NCBI GenBank assembly: GCA_030737875.1
Contig: CM060912.1
Coordinates: forward strand, 201,389,231 to 201,453,230
Source of the DNA: Allium sativum
Taxonomy: Eukaryota; Streptophyta; Magnoliopsida; Asparagales; Amaryllidaceae
Reading direction: 5' to 3'
DNA: 64,000 nt
In this document: positions 37,001 to 49,515 of the stretch, in pieces
Numbering within the stretch: the first letter of the stretch is position 1
Layout: the number at the start of each line of letters is the position of its first letter
The notes under the pieces: generated by a model
Databases searched by the model: none
What the model was told of the DNA's origin: nothing
The model's input: the letters and a program-made list of their open reading frames with translations, nothing else
Position numbers and translations under genes: made by a program

Positions 37001-37098
37001 ATGATTTTGGGTTTATCGTGAACTGTGTTTTAAATGACACCGGTTCTTTAACGTAGTTAAAGATAGGATTTCATGTCTAACATTGTATTTCGAACAGT
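34098..37098 (+). repeat. Element E fragment 2
   Basis: Starts with the second CTGCT copy. In order: a GC-rich cassette (34098-34190) with further leader-like sequence to about 34620, the GAGAACTCCTTCTCAC block (34629), the block with GTAATGCTAGACATTAC (34840), an AT-rich region, the TA block with TGGCCTGAATAGAACGCG (about 35820-35885), the hairpin repeats and the start of the duplicated end module. It ends at the ACAGT target site of C. Small frames here have no homology I recognise. Confidence 0.78.
36536..37054 (+). repeat. Three LTR hairpin repeats in E (36536-36581, 36675-36720, 37009-37054)
   Basis: The middle copy has intact arms GGGTT/AACCC, GAAC/GTTC (with one change) and GTGTT/AACAC. 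The first is a diverged variant with AGGTTT/AAACCT outer arms, so the outer pairs have changed together. The third has lost the last outer bases. Confidence 0.75.
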
Positions 37099-39184
37099 TG
37101 TGAAAACCCGTAACTTCCCCGGTGAGGGAAAGCGCGGATAGTTCAAGAACAAGCCACAACAGAACGCAGACAGAAGAACATTTCATTGTTATTACAACAA
37201 TTCCATCAGAATACAAGAATATACAGAGTATAAATGAATATTACACAGAAATATCAGAGATTTAAATTACATTTAAATACATAGCAGTGGAAAATAATAC
37301 AATACACAACTAGAAGTAGATATACGGATACAAAGCTTTCCGGAATATCGTTCCAGTTGTAAACCAGGATCCTATGAATATAAATCTGCAAAACCAAAAC
37401 TACTAGCTGCCCGTGTCAAAATAAGGGCACCCAGAGTTTAGGTCAAAACAATAAACGCCAGGTCAGTCATGTGACTGGTGTGAGAACTAAAACAGTTAAT
37501 AATTTTATTTTAAAGTTAGGTGAATCAAGGGACCACGCCGTATAACACGGAACGGGTTTCCTCCCAAGAATACTAGTGCATAAAACAAACAACGCAATGC
37601 TAAATAAAAAAAATGAAGCTATTATAAGACCCAGGTCCTATCACATAATGCAACGCAAACCGGGGGATAGGGTTTTCCCTTATAATAGCCAAACATGCTT
37701 AGTACGTTTAAAACAAATCTTTTGATACTATTATAAGTGTATAGTGAATAAAACAACTTCAAATCATAAGTATCAATCATAGACGACATGGGTACCATAT
37801 ATCATGTCGCCATACTAGGCTCTACAATCAAAACCGCAAGTGTCACGTATTTGGAAATTGGATTTCCATCTATGAACCGAGGCCAGGGATCGTCCTCTAC
37901 CGATTCGAGACGCTCTAGCCCGTGTCTCAGGACCCAGACTCAGGTGGGCCCTTGGAGCGACAGGGCCGGTCCACCGATGTGGATTAGACGAAATCCTGAA
38001 CACTGCGTTTCCCCGCCCTTTGGGGCGTATGTGAGCCAATTAAATGACTCCATCGGACCCGGATCGTCCGATCAAACCGAGGCGCCTCGCAACAGCAACA
38101 ACCACACAGGTGAAAAGTATATAAATGTTAGGGCTGGTAGGTCACTGACACCACCCTAGCTAGAAGGAAACGCATGCCCTCCCTGAGGTCCTCTCCCATT
38201 TCTGGTTCACAACCGGGGTGTGAGGCTCGCGAATTCACGTTACACAAAGCTATGCCACACAGGCGGTGCTTTGATCATCAACCACAAGACTTTGCTTTTC
38301 AACAAAAGCCTTGATCATTTGCATCGTAGGCATGCCACACAGGCAATTCACTCTATGCGTTTGATATCCATCTGTATATAACCCCTGAGCTCGTACGTCT
38401 CAGAGAAGGGCGTTAAGCAAAAGAATAAATTCTCCGCCGCCAAACAGTTATATATTTAATAGAAATCAATCACACAGACTAAAATCCAATGTCAGACACA
38501 CAGTCCATTTACAAGTCCGTTCTGGGTCTGAACGAAACCGGAGGCACCTAGTACCCCGCATATCCATCGATCTCCAAGTACGTCTAGACGATCACCAACT
38601 GTTTCCATCTTCTTGGCTGTACAGCCCAATCAAGATCATCAGTAATTACCCAAACGACGTGAAGACCTCCGGTCTTCAACCACCGTCTTCATCTTCGACA
38701 CCACGTCGAATCAGTTATTCAGAATGGGATAAACCCAGTCTTTCTGAACAACTCGCGTATATATCTAATAAACACGTGTTACACAAACACAACATACGCC
38801 TCATTCCAATTCAGAATATTCTTTTATTCAAATATTCATATATTTTGGGAAAGGTTCCCATTAATTTTATCAAAGATAAATTCTTTAAATTTATTCTTTA
38901 ATCTTCTTTGAATATCAATTCAAACTAGTCGGGATTAACGAACCTTACCGAAGTAATTATTTGTTTTAATTTCCCAATCCCAACCTATTCATCCCATGAA
39001 GTAAAACTGGTAATACTTCATATCTAACACCACAGTGTTATCGGTAAGTTCAATTACCATTTCACGTTCAAATCTAATTAAAGATTTAACTATCGCCTGG
39101 AGTAAAACTGGTGATACTCCATTCTCGATCTTTTCAATCTAATTAAAGATTCATTAAAACTCCGCTTAGTTTTAATCTTTAACT

Positions 39185-39429
39185 GGGTCAAAGAATCAGT
39201 GTCATTTAAAACACAGTTCACGATAAACCCAAAATCACATCCCATTAATTATCGGGTTAAAGAACAAGTGTTATTTAAAACACTATTCACGATAAACCCA
39301 AAAATCAATATCAATTCAATTAAATATTATTTAATTGGTACACTTCATTAAATCTAAATAAAAAGATTTAATCCTTTCTCAACTGGGCTTAAGAACAGTG
39401 TTAATGAAGACACCATTCACGACAAACCC
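39185..39429 (-). repeat. Three LTR hairpin repeats in C left (39185-39230, 39254-39299, 39385-39429)
   Basis: Three 45-46-nt copies with paired outer arms (GGGT.../ACCC), middle arms (GAAC or GAATC / GTTC or TTC) and inner arms (GTGTT or GTGTC / AACAC or GACAC) around ATTTAA or AATGAA. The inner pair GTGTT-GACAC keeps pairing through G-T. Confidence 0.78.
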
Positions 39430-41330
39430 AAATCACATTTGATATTAAATACAAGGCTCCGAATAGAAAATATATCGGCTTATATTCAATATCAAATTTT
39501 ACGACCAACAAATATCGTATTGGAAATAGCGATATATAAATATCTTTCAAATTTCCATAACAACATCTGTATAATCACGAGATCCAACATCGAAATATTC
39601 CGAAGACAATTTCGATTCAAATCGATTCCAATGCAATTATTGGAAATTCTGGTTATTTTCAAAACCATTTTCAAATCCAATTTATTTATTTCAAAAATAA
39701 ATAAATTATCATTCTAGTTCAAAACTAGTTCATTTCGATAAAAATCTATTTTTATCTTTACAAAAATGGAGTTTTTCATCCCAAATCCTCACAAATCATT
39801 TCTTATGATTTTACACAAATTATTACTATTTTTAATAATTTTATCAAGGCCCGTACAGTCGATTTCCATCAATGGACATCGAACTGCACTTACAGCGACC
39901 TTTTCCAAATTTGATTTGGACATAATTCCAAATCCAACTGTTAGATTTTAAATTTCTAACATTCGTTAGAAAGCTCTTTTCGATACGAACCCAACGGTTC
40001 CGGTTTCTGGAGAATCCGACGGTCGGATCTCCCGTAATATCTGTTCGAAGTCAATGGTCGAAATTCGCGAACTACCGCGGCGCGGCGCGTTCTATTCAGG
40101 CCATTATGTTATATATATAATATATATAATATATACTTCGTCGATTTCAATTCAAAACGTCTTATATAAATTGTTTTTAAATTTGTTTTCAAAACAATTT
40201 TAACTTCATTTCAAATTCAAATCAAAATTGAATTTTTCCTTATAAATTCGTTTTAAATTCATTTCAAATTGATTTCAATTCAAATTGATTTCTAATTCAA
40301 TTTCAGTTCGTTTTCAATTCAATTCGAATTCATTTCTATTCGATTTCAATTCGAATTCATTTCTATTCGATTTCAATTCGAATTCACTTATATTCAGTTT
40401 CAGTTCGAATTTCAATTCTTTTCAAAATATCAGATTTTGAAATCACTTTCGATATTCATTATAAAATGAATGAAATCGATATAAGTATCGTTCACGTCAA
40501 AATGACGTCAATCTAATCAACACGGCTTCATATATTTCTATTTTCAAATATTCTATTTCAAATATTTCTTTTTCAAATATTTCTATTCAAATATTTCTTT
40601 TTCAAATATTTCTATTCAAAACTGGAATGAAGCCCGATCAATTACCATATAATGTTAATTATATGAATTTTCTACACCACATGTACACAATAACAACGAG
40701 GAATAATCAACCATCATCCAAAGTGCATTCTACACTGTATAAGCATCAAATATAAATATTTAACGCTCATAACAGTCTGTCAATCAATCGATCGACATAC
40801 AACTAATTATTGGGATTAGTGTATGTCATATATCATCCCAAGACCCGTGTGGGGTTTCAAACAATCAAACACAGATTTTATTTGTGCAGTTGGGTGATGT
40901 GTAAAATTTATCGTCCCAATCAATATCAGTCAATGTGTGTATATAAACAAATCGTCCGATCTGTTTATTTTTATTTCATTTCATATACACGTTAAAAATT
41001 CTATTTTTAACTATAAAATATTTTTAACTATATAAATATTTTATTTCATTTCACATCACATCACACAATCAACTACACATCAAAATCAATCAAACAAGCA
41101 TACAAGCCGTCCATGGTCTGTGGACGACGGGTGTCGGGTGCTACTAAATACCGTTTGCATCTTAGTATATATTATTAACTAGAAAAATTAAATAAAAGGT
41201 GAGAAATTCTCACAGAATAGCTAATCCAATCCCCCGACTCTTCTTATGTAGAAATCTTCGCCGTTCTTGCCTCTTGTCAATTTTCACTGCCCGTATTCTC
41301 TACATATATAAAAATCACATTTTTACTTTG

Positions 41331-41700
41331 CTATTCGATATATAAAAATCGAGTTTTTACTTTGCTATTCAATATATAAAAATCGAATTTTTTCTTTGCT
41401 ATTCAATATATAAAAATCGAATTTTTACTTTGCTATTCAATATATAAAAATCATATTTTTACTTTGCTATTCAATATATAAAAATCATATTTTTACTATG
41501 CTATTCAATATATAAAAATTGAATTTTTTTACTTTGCTATTCAATATATAAAAATCGAATTTTTACTTCGCTATTCAATATATAAAAATCGAATTTTTAC
41601 TTCGCTATTCAATATATAAAAATCATATTTTTACTATGCTATTCAATATATGAAAATCGAATTTTTACTTTGCTATTCAATATATAAAAATCATATTTTT
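41331..41700 (-). repeat. 34-bp tandem array in C left LTR, about 11 copies
   Basis: The unit contains CTATTCAATATATAAAAA followed by an AAAAATCGAATTTTTAC core, which is itself nearly palindromic, and ends ACTTTG. Variant cores CGAA and CATA alternate in blocks. The right LTR has the same array with a transposon inserted in it. Confidence 0.9.
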
Positions 41701-42039
41701 ATATTTCTACTTTAACAAAAACCATATTTTTTTTAATATGCCACTAGTATGAAAATTATATTTTTAACTTTTCTATATTATAAAAATTATATTTTTAATC
41801 TTCTCATATAATAAAAATCTCACCTTTATTATATAAAAACCTCGCCTTTCCTTATTTAAAAATCACGTCTTTCTCCATATAAAAATCACGTCTTTTTATT
41901 TTAAAAAAACAAATTTTCCTCTAAACAAAAATCAAATCTCTTGCTGTAAAAAACTAACTTTGTTCATGTTCATTCATTCATAGATATAAAGGAAGAAAAA
42001 TCGAATTTAAAAACAATGCCTTAAAATAAAATAAAAGAG

Positions 42040-42330
42040 GGCTTAATGTTTTTTTTCTTTGACCAAAGGAGGAAAGGGTCTTCACGGGAGGTGGCGCGCC
42101 AGGGGGTTGAACGGCGGAAGGGTGGTCGGCGTCGAAGTGGAGCGCGGTGGGCGGAGGTGGAAAGGGCAGCGTCAGTCTTCGATTTGGGGCGTGGCGGGTT
42201 CGTGGATCGAGATGGAAGAGGAAGAAGGAAGAAGGGGCGGATGCGAGAGAGGGTGTGGTGGTGCACCCACGACGGTGGCGCGGGCAACGACGAGGGGGGG
42301 GAGGGCGACGATCTCGATCGTGGGTTTTTT
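42040..42330 (-). other. GC-rich cassette in C left LTR
   Basis: A strongly GC-rich island in AT-rich LTR, framed by AT-rich flanks. In the element's sense direction it is preceded by AATTAATATATATGC (about 42390-42400), a possible TATA region, so it could be the transcribed leader. Open frames on both strands are rich in P, R, S or G and are probably compositional. It differs in sequence from the cassettes of E, F and I at the same relative place. Against the right LTR it lacks 18 bp and has an extra run of about 38 bp. Confidence 0.6.
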
Positions 42331-43290
42331 CTTTTTCATTTTTTTATTTTCTTTTGACTGGTCTGAGGAGACGAAGGGGGACCAAAGCATATATATTAAT
42401 TATTTAATTATTTAATTGCCCCTTTAAAGTTAACTTTTCTTTCGAATCCCAAATCGAGCCCAACGACTGTCGTCCATAGCTAATTACCCCCATTCCGAAC
42501 ACAATGGGATATGTATTGTAAGCTGATTCGCTTGTTACGATCAGTTTCCATTGAATTTACATTTAAATCTATATATTCTATTTTAAACATGCATTTCAAT
42601 TTACTAGGGTCATACACTAACTCGGAAAATTCCCGAAAAATATTTCCTAGCTTCGTATTGACGATACGGTCCTAACAAAACTAGTTTCGTCAAATTCTGA
42701 GACCGTTTGAAAAATGGTCATTTTCCAGTCGATTAAAATCTACTAAAACTGGTCAAATGCGTTTTCTTTCGCCATGCTCACATATTGATTCGAAAAATTA
42801 TGAAATTTGGAATCTAGCAATAACTTTACATCACGGACCCAACAAAAGTGGTTTCGTCGAAATCCGAGGTCATTTGCAAAATTTCCATTTTTAAGGGCCT
42901 GAATTCTATAGCGACTATTCAGAATTTTCAACTGGACATATCTTTTGATTCCCGCTATGAAATTTTGATTTTTCGGATTCGTTGGAAAGATATTATCAAT
43001 TAGATTCAATGATTTTTGGTTTCACTAAAATCCGGTTTATTTTGCACCCGGTACATTCATTTGAAGTTTGAAATCGAATTATCAAACTACCGCGTCATTT
43101 TCAATTCCTTTTATAATTATAAATAATTATTTATATTATAACGACGAGCTATATAATATATACATTTGAATTCTATTCAAAATAAATTTCTCGTCGATAT
43201 TATTTAAAATAATTCATTTTAAATAATCAAAATTCGCTAAAATTGCCAAAATAAAAATTTTAAACTAGCCCAGATTTCCGGGTTATTACA

Positions 43291-43585
43291 ATCTCCCCCA
43301 CTTAAAACTTTTCGTCCCCGAAAAGGAACAAAGCTGAAAGTTGTTTCACAAATCAACTCAACTTCCATTATTTTGACTACGGCTTAAGTTCTTCAACTTT
43401 TCAGTTTCTAAGAACTTTTCAAATTTTTCAAAAATTTGGCTAACACCCTAAATTTTCGAAAAAATTCGCCATAACCTCCCCTGCACCGGGAGCACAGGAA
43501 AATCCCGAAATTGCTATACAGGCCTTCTGATCTCAAAAAGAAAAAGAAAAAGCCAAGCGGCTAGCCAATCGGCTCATAAAATCAT
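43291..43585 (-). other. Internal domain of C, part left of B, with polypurine tract
   Basis: The reverse complement of D 1300-1582. The polypurine tract, ATCTCCCCCACTT on the + strand, is at 43291-43303, next to the LTR. The last five bases, ATCAT, are element B's target site. Confidence 0.88.
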
Positions 43586-46500
43586 TGTAACACCCCACCT
43601 CCGCCAGGGTGGCTCTTGCAAGCACTCTGACTTTATTGGGGCGTTTGAATCAGGTAAACATGCATAATGATATATCAAGGCAGAACAAGAACATATGTAT
43701 ATATGTAAATAGAGTAATCAGATAAGTAAAACAACGGAAGATTTCAAACTATTTCAAAACAAGTCTGGTACAACATAATGTCAACTTTCCAAATACACAA
43801 GTCTAGATAAAAACAACATCACTGAAAAACCGAAATACATAAGTACTATCCCCAAAATAAGTGATAACCATAACTAGCTTCATGTCAAGACCGTACATGA
43901 GCTAAAATCCCACAAGCAAGTGATCAGAAATCCAAGTTAAGCTCCAATATTCCCACCCTGAGAACCTGGGGGGGGGGGGGGGGAACGGAAGAAAAGAGGC
44001 GAAAGAACAAACAGGTCAGTCAAAAAGACTGAGTAAGCCCTACTACAATCAATGTAAACTGATAAAGTTAACTGGCATGAGAAGCAGGGATGAACATAAG
44101 GATAACAACATACTAGCATGATGATTAACCAACAAGGTAGATAAAGGTGTCATCGCATAATCAGGTTTAAGGTTTTTGCACCACAGGTGTACTAGCAAGC
44201 TAACATGATTTGAATAAACAAGTATTGATCCCTTGGCCCAAGCTTTGGCCCAATAACATGAAATGACCCTAATACGAGGTCCAACCAAACGGTCTAATCG
44301 ATCGGCTCCCTAAGCCTAACTCGTCACGTGTTGGTGTCAATACGGCACAACCATAATTGTAGTCGGACCGTGCCGGGTCCACCCTTCGGTGTATCAAGCC
44401 CTAGGGTGTAAACCCTTGGACACCATAAACATAAGTGCACAGTCTCAATCTACTGGTACCCGTGCATGTTTTCTCCGGTTACGGACTATGTGCACGACCA
44501 TAGTCCGTCCGGAACTACACCGGCGTACCATTCTGCCGTCGTTTTTGGTCACTTACCTCAAGTCCAGTAATCGTGCCCCCTCCCTAGCCTAGTCCCTAGG
44601 GTCTTAATGATACAACTTGGGATTACTGCTGGAGTGGACCCCCATTGCTAGGATTTTCTAGTGGGTTAAGTACGGTTTAACCCTCTTGCTAATCATGGAT
44701 TAACTTGGTTAAGTGTAACGATGAGTTCACGACTTAACCCTGATTAATCTACCAAGCCCAAATTGGCTAAGTATTAAGTGGACTATGACTTAACCCTAAT
44801 CATGAGGCATTAATTAATTTAATGTGCCTTAACCTCCCACATTAGACCTTGTTGTGGTTACTAGTTAAGCCGGGCGGGTCCGGGTAGCTTTACACCCCAA
44901 CTTGGTCTAACCTCGGGTTCAAGGTACAACATGACCAACTTCTCACATTGGGTCCTATTGTTTGTAGCAACTAGTTAAGCCGGTCGGTTCCGGGTAGTTT
45001 TACGCTACAAACTCAACCCAACCTCGAGTTGATCACACTTATATTTTCTAAGTGTCATGTCCATCATGTTTCCAAAACATGTTACAAGTTTTCAAGAATT
45101 TGGGTAGACCTAACTTAATAGGTAAATTCCCAATGGGTAGACCTAACTTAATAGGTAAATTCCCAATCTTATGTTTTTATGTCTTTTAAGTTTACCTAAC
45201 CCCAAACGCAATCCCATCGCTTACATATCGCAATAGCGCATAAAGGATAGAAAGAGGGAACTTGGCATAATCATGACATAAAGGTGTTGAAGCCACAAGT
45301 TTAACATGGTGGCATATGAAATGTACATATGTTCATATACTTGCATATTACATTTTTAGGCCTCAAAAGTATGCATAAAACCAAACTTAGCATATAAGTG
45401 ATACATGGTGATAAATGACATGTAGAAGTTGCCATAAGTTCGCATTTAGCCTCACATGCAAGTTATCATAAGGGATATGATAACTTACATGTTGCCAAAA
45501 TGCAACCTTTGGCATAAAGCTTGAAGCTTTAAGCTCATAAACCCAAGATAAGCTTGCATAACATGATAACATGAGCAAAATGATCAACCATAACAAAACT
45601 TGCATATCATAACATGGCAAACTTGCATAACATAACATGATAAACTTGCATATCATAACATGGCAAACTTGCATAGCATAACATGGTAAACTTGCATATC
45701 ATAACATGGCAAATTTGCATAACATAACATAGTAAACTTGCATATCATAATGATCAAACACAACTTGCATCATTCATTAACTTTAGAGTTTAAATATGAA
45801 AGTAGAAACGGGCTTACAAATTCTTATGAAGACACAAATATATTAATAGATTGAGCCAAGCCCTTATGAAATCAAATAAACCCAATATGAAAGCTCCAAA
45901 TCAATAAAAACCCTTGCTTTATGATGTAAATATGGAAACTTGACTTGAATGCAAGCTAATGACACTCATACAAGCTTGAAAACACTTGTATGCATGGAAA
46001 ATCTCTCATAGAAATGACTTAGGAATTTTATGAAGAGAGTGGAGGCCATGAGAGGAATGATTTTGCCATTGTTTAGTTACTTGAATGAATAATGATGATT
46101 TAGGCTTAGGTTAGGGTCTTATTTATAGAGATTAGGATTAGTTCTAGCCTTAGGATTAAACCCTAGTTCCAATCTCAGCCCTCAAAACCGAATCTGGCCC
46201 CCAAACTCAACACAACTCCATGATGGTGCACCAGGCAAAACTGCCCGGCTGAGCCAAGTCGACAGCCAAGTCGACAGGGCTGTCGACTTGGGTCCAACCA
46301 AGTCGACTCCCAAGTCGACAGGGCTGTCGACTTGGGTGCTCTGGCGGGAATTTTCCCGCCTGGCCCAATCTGACCTAATTTCCAAATTCAAACTTGAATT
46401 TGAAATCTGTTTTTACTTTGAATTTTTCTGAAAACTTCGTTGGGCCTTAATCGGGTCATACAGACTCTGATTTTCGAAAACTCGGACTCTATTTCGCGTA

Positions 46501-46612
46501 TTTTTCCGAGACGAACGCAATGGCATAGCCCGTTTCCCTTGATTCAGATTTATAAATTAAATTCTGCCTCGATTTACGTTATAACAGGTTATTGAAAATA
46601 CGGGTTGTTACA
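43586..46612 (-). repeat. Left LTR of B (3' LTR in its own sense)
   Basis: Same modules as the element A LTRs. A run of 16 G at 43968-43983 is 10 G in the right LTR and a short C run in A. The 23-bp tandem array (about 45590-45775) has fewer copies than in A. Confidence 0.92.
46120..46360 (-). promoter_or_regulatory. LTR promoter of B, left copy
   Basis: TATA box (TATTTATA on the + strand) at 46120-46127. E2F-like palindrome GGCGGGAA-TT-TTCCCGCC at 46343-46360, containing TTTCCCGC. GTCGAC palindromes lie between them (about 46255-46335). Confidence 0.6.
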
Positions 46613-46625
46613 TTCTCCCCTCCTT
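46613..46625 (-). other. Polypurine tract of B
   Basis: TTCTCCCCTCCTT on the + strand, next to the left LTR; the exact complement of element A's tract. Confidence 0.9.
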
Positions 46626-47700
46626 AAAGGATTTCGTCCCCAAAATCTTCAAGTTAGGAAGAACGTATCCTACCATCCAACATCCATCTACCCAAAACAT
46701 CATCCACGAGCAATCATTGTCCTTACGAGATTCTAAATGTTGTATGAACATATGCAAAGGTGTGTGTATATGTACTTATCTAATGCAAATATCATCAATG
46801 CAAATTATGTTAGTGAAATGAATCCATATGTATGCAATTCCTAACATAATGTATAACATCTATATGTGTGCACATAACATACATCCATATGCAACATCCA
46901 TGTGATAACATAAAAATTTTCATCCATGAATAAGCATAAACACTCATGCATATGCAATATGAGGAGTGTGTGAGCCGATCTAGTGCCTAATGTGTATAAT
47001 GCATCCACGAGTAACCACTTTCAAACACTTGCAACCACCAAGCATAACATGTTTCAAACACATGTTTCATCCAAAGGGTTTCTACCTAAGGTTCTCACGA
47101 CAAGATTAACACGATATAGATAGCAAAAGAAAGATATGCTACAAAGAGATCGGGAAGATAAGCAGGATATACTCCTTTCGGATTACAAGAAATCCCTTCC
47201 TAACCCAACCCCAATCCTATAAAAGCCCAAAAGGTTTAGTCAACCTAACAGACCCCTTCAAACCCTGACATGTATTACTAGCCAATAAGTCATACCTCCC
47301 GACAGAAATAGGACCGAGAGGATATACGTAAAAGATAACATGCGAGTAAGCTCCACTGGAAAACAAGGATCAAGGATATACTCTTAGAAAGAGATATGAT
47401 GCGCGTATCCAGCCTTCAATCTTCTAAGTCACGTTTCCTTGAGTTTAACTCCACTGTGCTTTGACCGTCTTTTACTTCATGATTCCTTGGCTTCTTAACT
47501 CTTATTTCCAAATATGAGTTGGAACCCATTTCATTGTCGCCTCTCGTCTTCCTCTTTCACTTACTCTTCTATCATTCTTGGCTTAAACATAACTATGACC
47601 TCATGGTTTCATGCAAGCTCTCCAAAATCCACCAGTGAATCCTGGATCTCGTTTGCTTACTATAAAGTATTCCACGCAGCAGAACTTTTCTTGAAAATAC
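46626..47700 (-). other. Non-coding 3' part of B internal region
   Basis: Homologous in reverse to element A 10861-12001. I see no readable domain. Confidence 0.6.
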
Positions 47701-48300
47701 CAATCCACGTTTACCAATTGCTCTTACTAACGTAATTTTCTATAACTCATGCTTGAACGAAATGAACCATCTGCCTGTGAATGATAGGACGTCCTTAGAT
47801 TCAGCCGTTTGCCCATGACTTCCCGTAGACTATCTCAAAACTGGCTAGTGAAGATTGAGTCACGGTTACTAACTATACTTGAGGGAACCTCGTGCAACCG
47901 CTTTATTTCTTGAAAGTAAACTGTCGCTAGCTATGATGCAGTCCTTTCGCTCTTTACCGGAGTGAAATGAGCACTCTTCGTGAGTCTACCTACTATGACC
48001 CACATGCTCTTATTCCCTTTCTTGATCTAGGCAGTCCATCCACGAAATCCTTCATGACGCTTTTCCCTCTTCCATTGCGGGGACCTCCAATGGATATAAT
48101 AGCCCACCGGGCTTCTATGACTCGGCCTTTAACCTGTTGGCACAACATGCACCTTGGGACAAACTCGGCCACCTCCTCGGGTGATGTGCATCTTCAAGAA
48201 TCTTCTTTCTCTCATCGCGTCTTAGCCATCCCGTGTCATCTATAGCGAGGTGACTTACCATCTCGCCTCGAATCAACTTGTCCATGATCTCGACTTACTG
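47700..48300 (-). pseudogene. Integrase remnant of B
   Basis: Reverse-strand fragments in several frames correspond to the integrase order: a zinc-finger region near 48180-48290 (equivalent to the HHCC start kept in the 1.8 kb element), the GLLHPLE segment near 48070-48100, and core debris to about 47750. Frames are broken repeatedly. Confidence 0.6.
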
Positions 48301-48359
48301 CGGGTCTTCTTTCTGTGAAGTCCCTACTTGATCTAGAAGGGTAGGTCTAAGCTCAAGGG

Positions 48360-48960
48360 ACGCTAACTAACTAATTAAACTGAGAGAACTTCTTACTTCA
48401 ATTGTCCTCGTCGGAGCTTTTCGGTTTTGAACCGCGACCACTTTAGCAGGATCCACCACTAAGCCTTGCTTAGAAACTATGTGCCCAAGAAATCTAACTT
48501 CTTTTCTCCAAAATGACATTTGGAGGACTTGGCTTTCAACTGATGGGCTCTAAGCGCATCCATCACCTCCTTGAGATGTCTAGCATGTTCTTCCTCGTTC
48601 TTTAAGAAAGTCAGGATATCATCTACAAAGACTACCACAAACTTGTTCAGGAACTCCCTAGGCACCCTACTCATCAAGTCCACGAAGTAGGCGGGTGCAT
48701 TAGTCAAACCGAATGGCATGACTAGCCATTCTAAGAATCCATCTGGAGTTTTGAACGCAGTTTTGTCTATACTATCTTCAGCTACTCTGAGCTGATGGAA
48801 TCCAGTAGCTATATCAAGAGAAAACAGATGTTCCTACTAGCTGATCAAACAAATCATCGATCCTTGGTAATGGTTGTCTATTCTTCTTGTTCTACTCACG
48901 ATAATCAACACACGGGCGAAGCGAACTGTCCACATTAGTAGCGAATACTACTAGAGCACC
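48360..48960 (-). pseudogene. pol: Reverse transcriptase fragment of B
   Basis: The longest frame (48719-48477) reads [18 protein letters not shown], then the catalytic FVDDIL, then HLKEVMDALRAHQLKAKSSKCHF. Upstream to about 48960, in broken frames, lie CIDYRE-like and DDLFDQL-like pieces and [12 protein letters not shown] sequence, so the fragment covers roughly the palm and fingers. Downstream a short piece of the thumb region survives (GGLVVDP-like, 48440-48475), then RNase H is missing. It would copy element RNA into DNA in an intact copy; here it is interrupted by stops and shifts. Confidence 0.8.
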
Positions 48961-49110
48961 TTCCTCGGTAATGCTTCATCTTATGAAGTTCTTCTCAAGC
49001 AACTCCTCGACTTGCTTTCTTAACTCTCATCTCGCGGGACCATGTGCCTAACCGGCCACGTAACTGGCTTGGCATTATCAACCAGATAAATGCGGAAATC
49101 AATCTCTCGC

Positions 49111-49507
49111 TTAGGGGTAACCCCCCTTCACTTCACCCAAGATATCAGGATATTCTCGGACCACCCTCACCGATTGCAAACTATCGATAGATGAGTTGAG
49201 GGATTCAAGATAACACAACATGACGGGACCCATAGGGTTACAAGAAATTTTTAGGGTATTACCGAGGCGAGTCATGAGCCTCACAACCCTATGCTCAAAA
49301 ATCAAGGATGGCTCCAAAACTGGACAATCGATCCATGCCCAAAATCAACCCATACCCCACGAAACCGAGAATATAAGCATCACACGAGAACTCTACACTA
49401 AAGATAGAGATTTTCAAATCCACGTAGATAATAGACAAATGGGCGGAACCCCTAATTGGATTTGAAACACACACGGGATCATTAACTAGACTAGTACTTA
49501 GGTGCAA
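49111..49507 (-). pseudogene. pol: Protease remainder and linker of B
   Basis: Two overlapping frames: 49507-49295 with SVEFSCDAYILGFVGYGLIL and GMDRLSSFGAILDF (protease end; Trp changed to Arg in GMDWL), and 49317-49111 with REYPDILGEVKGG, which breaks at an added base in a G run. The protease start is fused to gag upstream, so at least two shifts separate the parts. Confidence 0.75.
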
Positions 49508-49515
49508 ACTTTCAA

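Larger units (their letters stand above)
37099..43290 (-). repeat. Left LTR of C (3' LTR in its own sense)
   Basis: Starts TGTGAAAACCCG and ends GGGTTATTACA on the + strand. It contains the end module (37099-39180), three hairpins (39185-39429), the TA block (about 40085-40140), simple GAATT/CAATT repeats (40240-40440), TTTCAAATAT repeats (40531-40622), the 34-bp array (41331-41700), a GC-rich cassette (42040-42330) and the start module. Frames of 60-120 residues here reflect repeats or GC bias; none has recognisable homology. Confidence 0.92.

Noticed and set aside
37788..38159. 123-residue forward frame, partly repeated at 55333-55575
   Set aside because: It lies antisense to the element in the LTR end module, is shortened in the other copy and has no recognisable family.
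41331..41700. Possible CRISPR-like array
   Set aside because: Units are contiguous with no unique spacers, and the context is a plant retrotransposon LTR.
42021..42415. Multiple overlapping frames on both strands in the GC-rich cassette, also at 61389-61799
   Set aside because: GC-rich sequence opens all frames; opposite-strand frames of equal length argue against a real gene. Kept only as a non-coding cassette.
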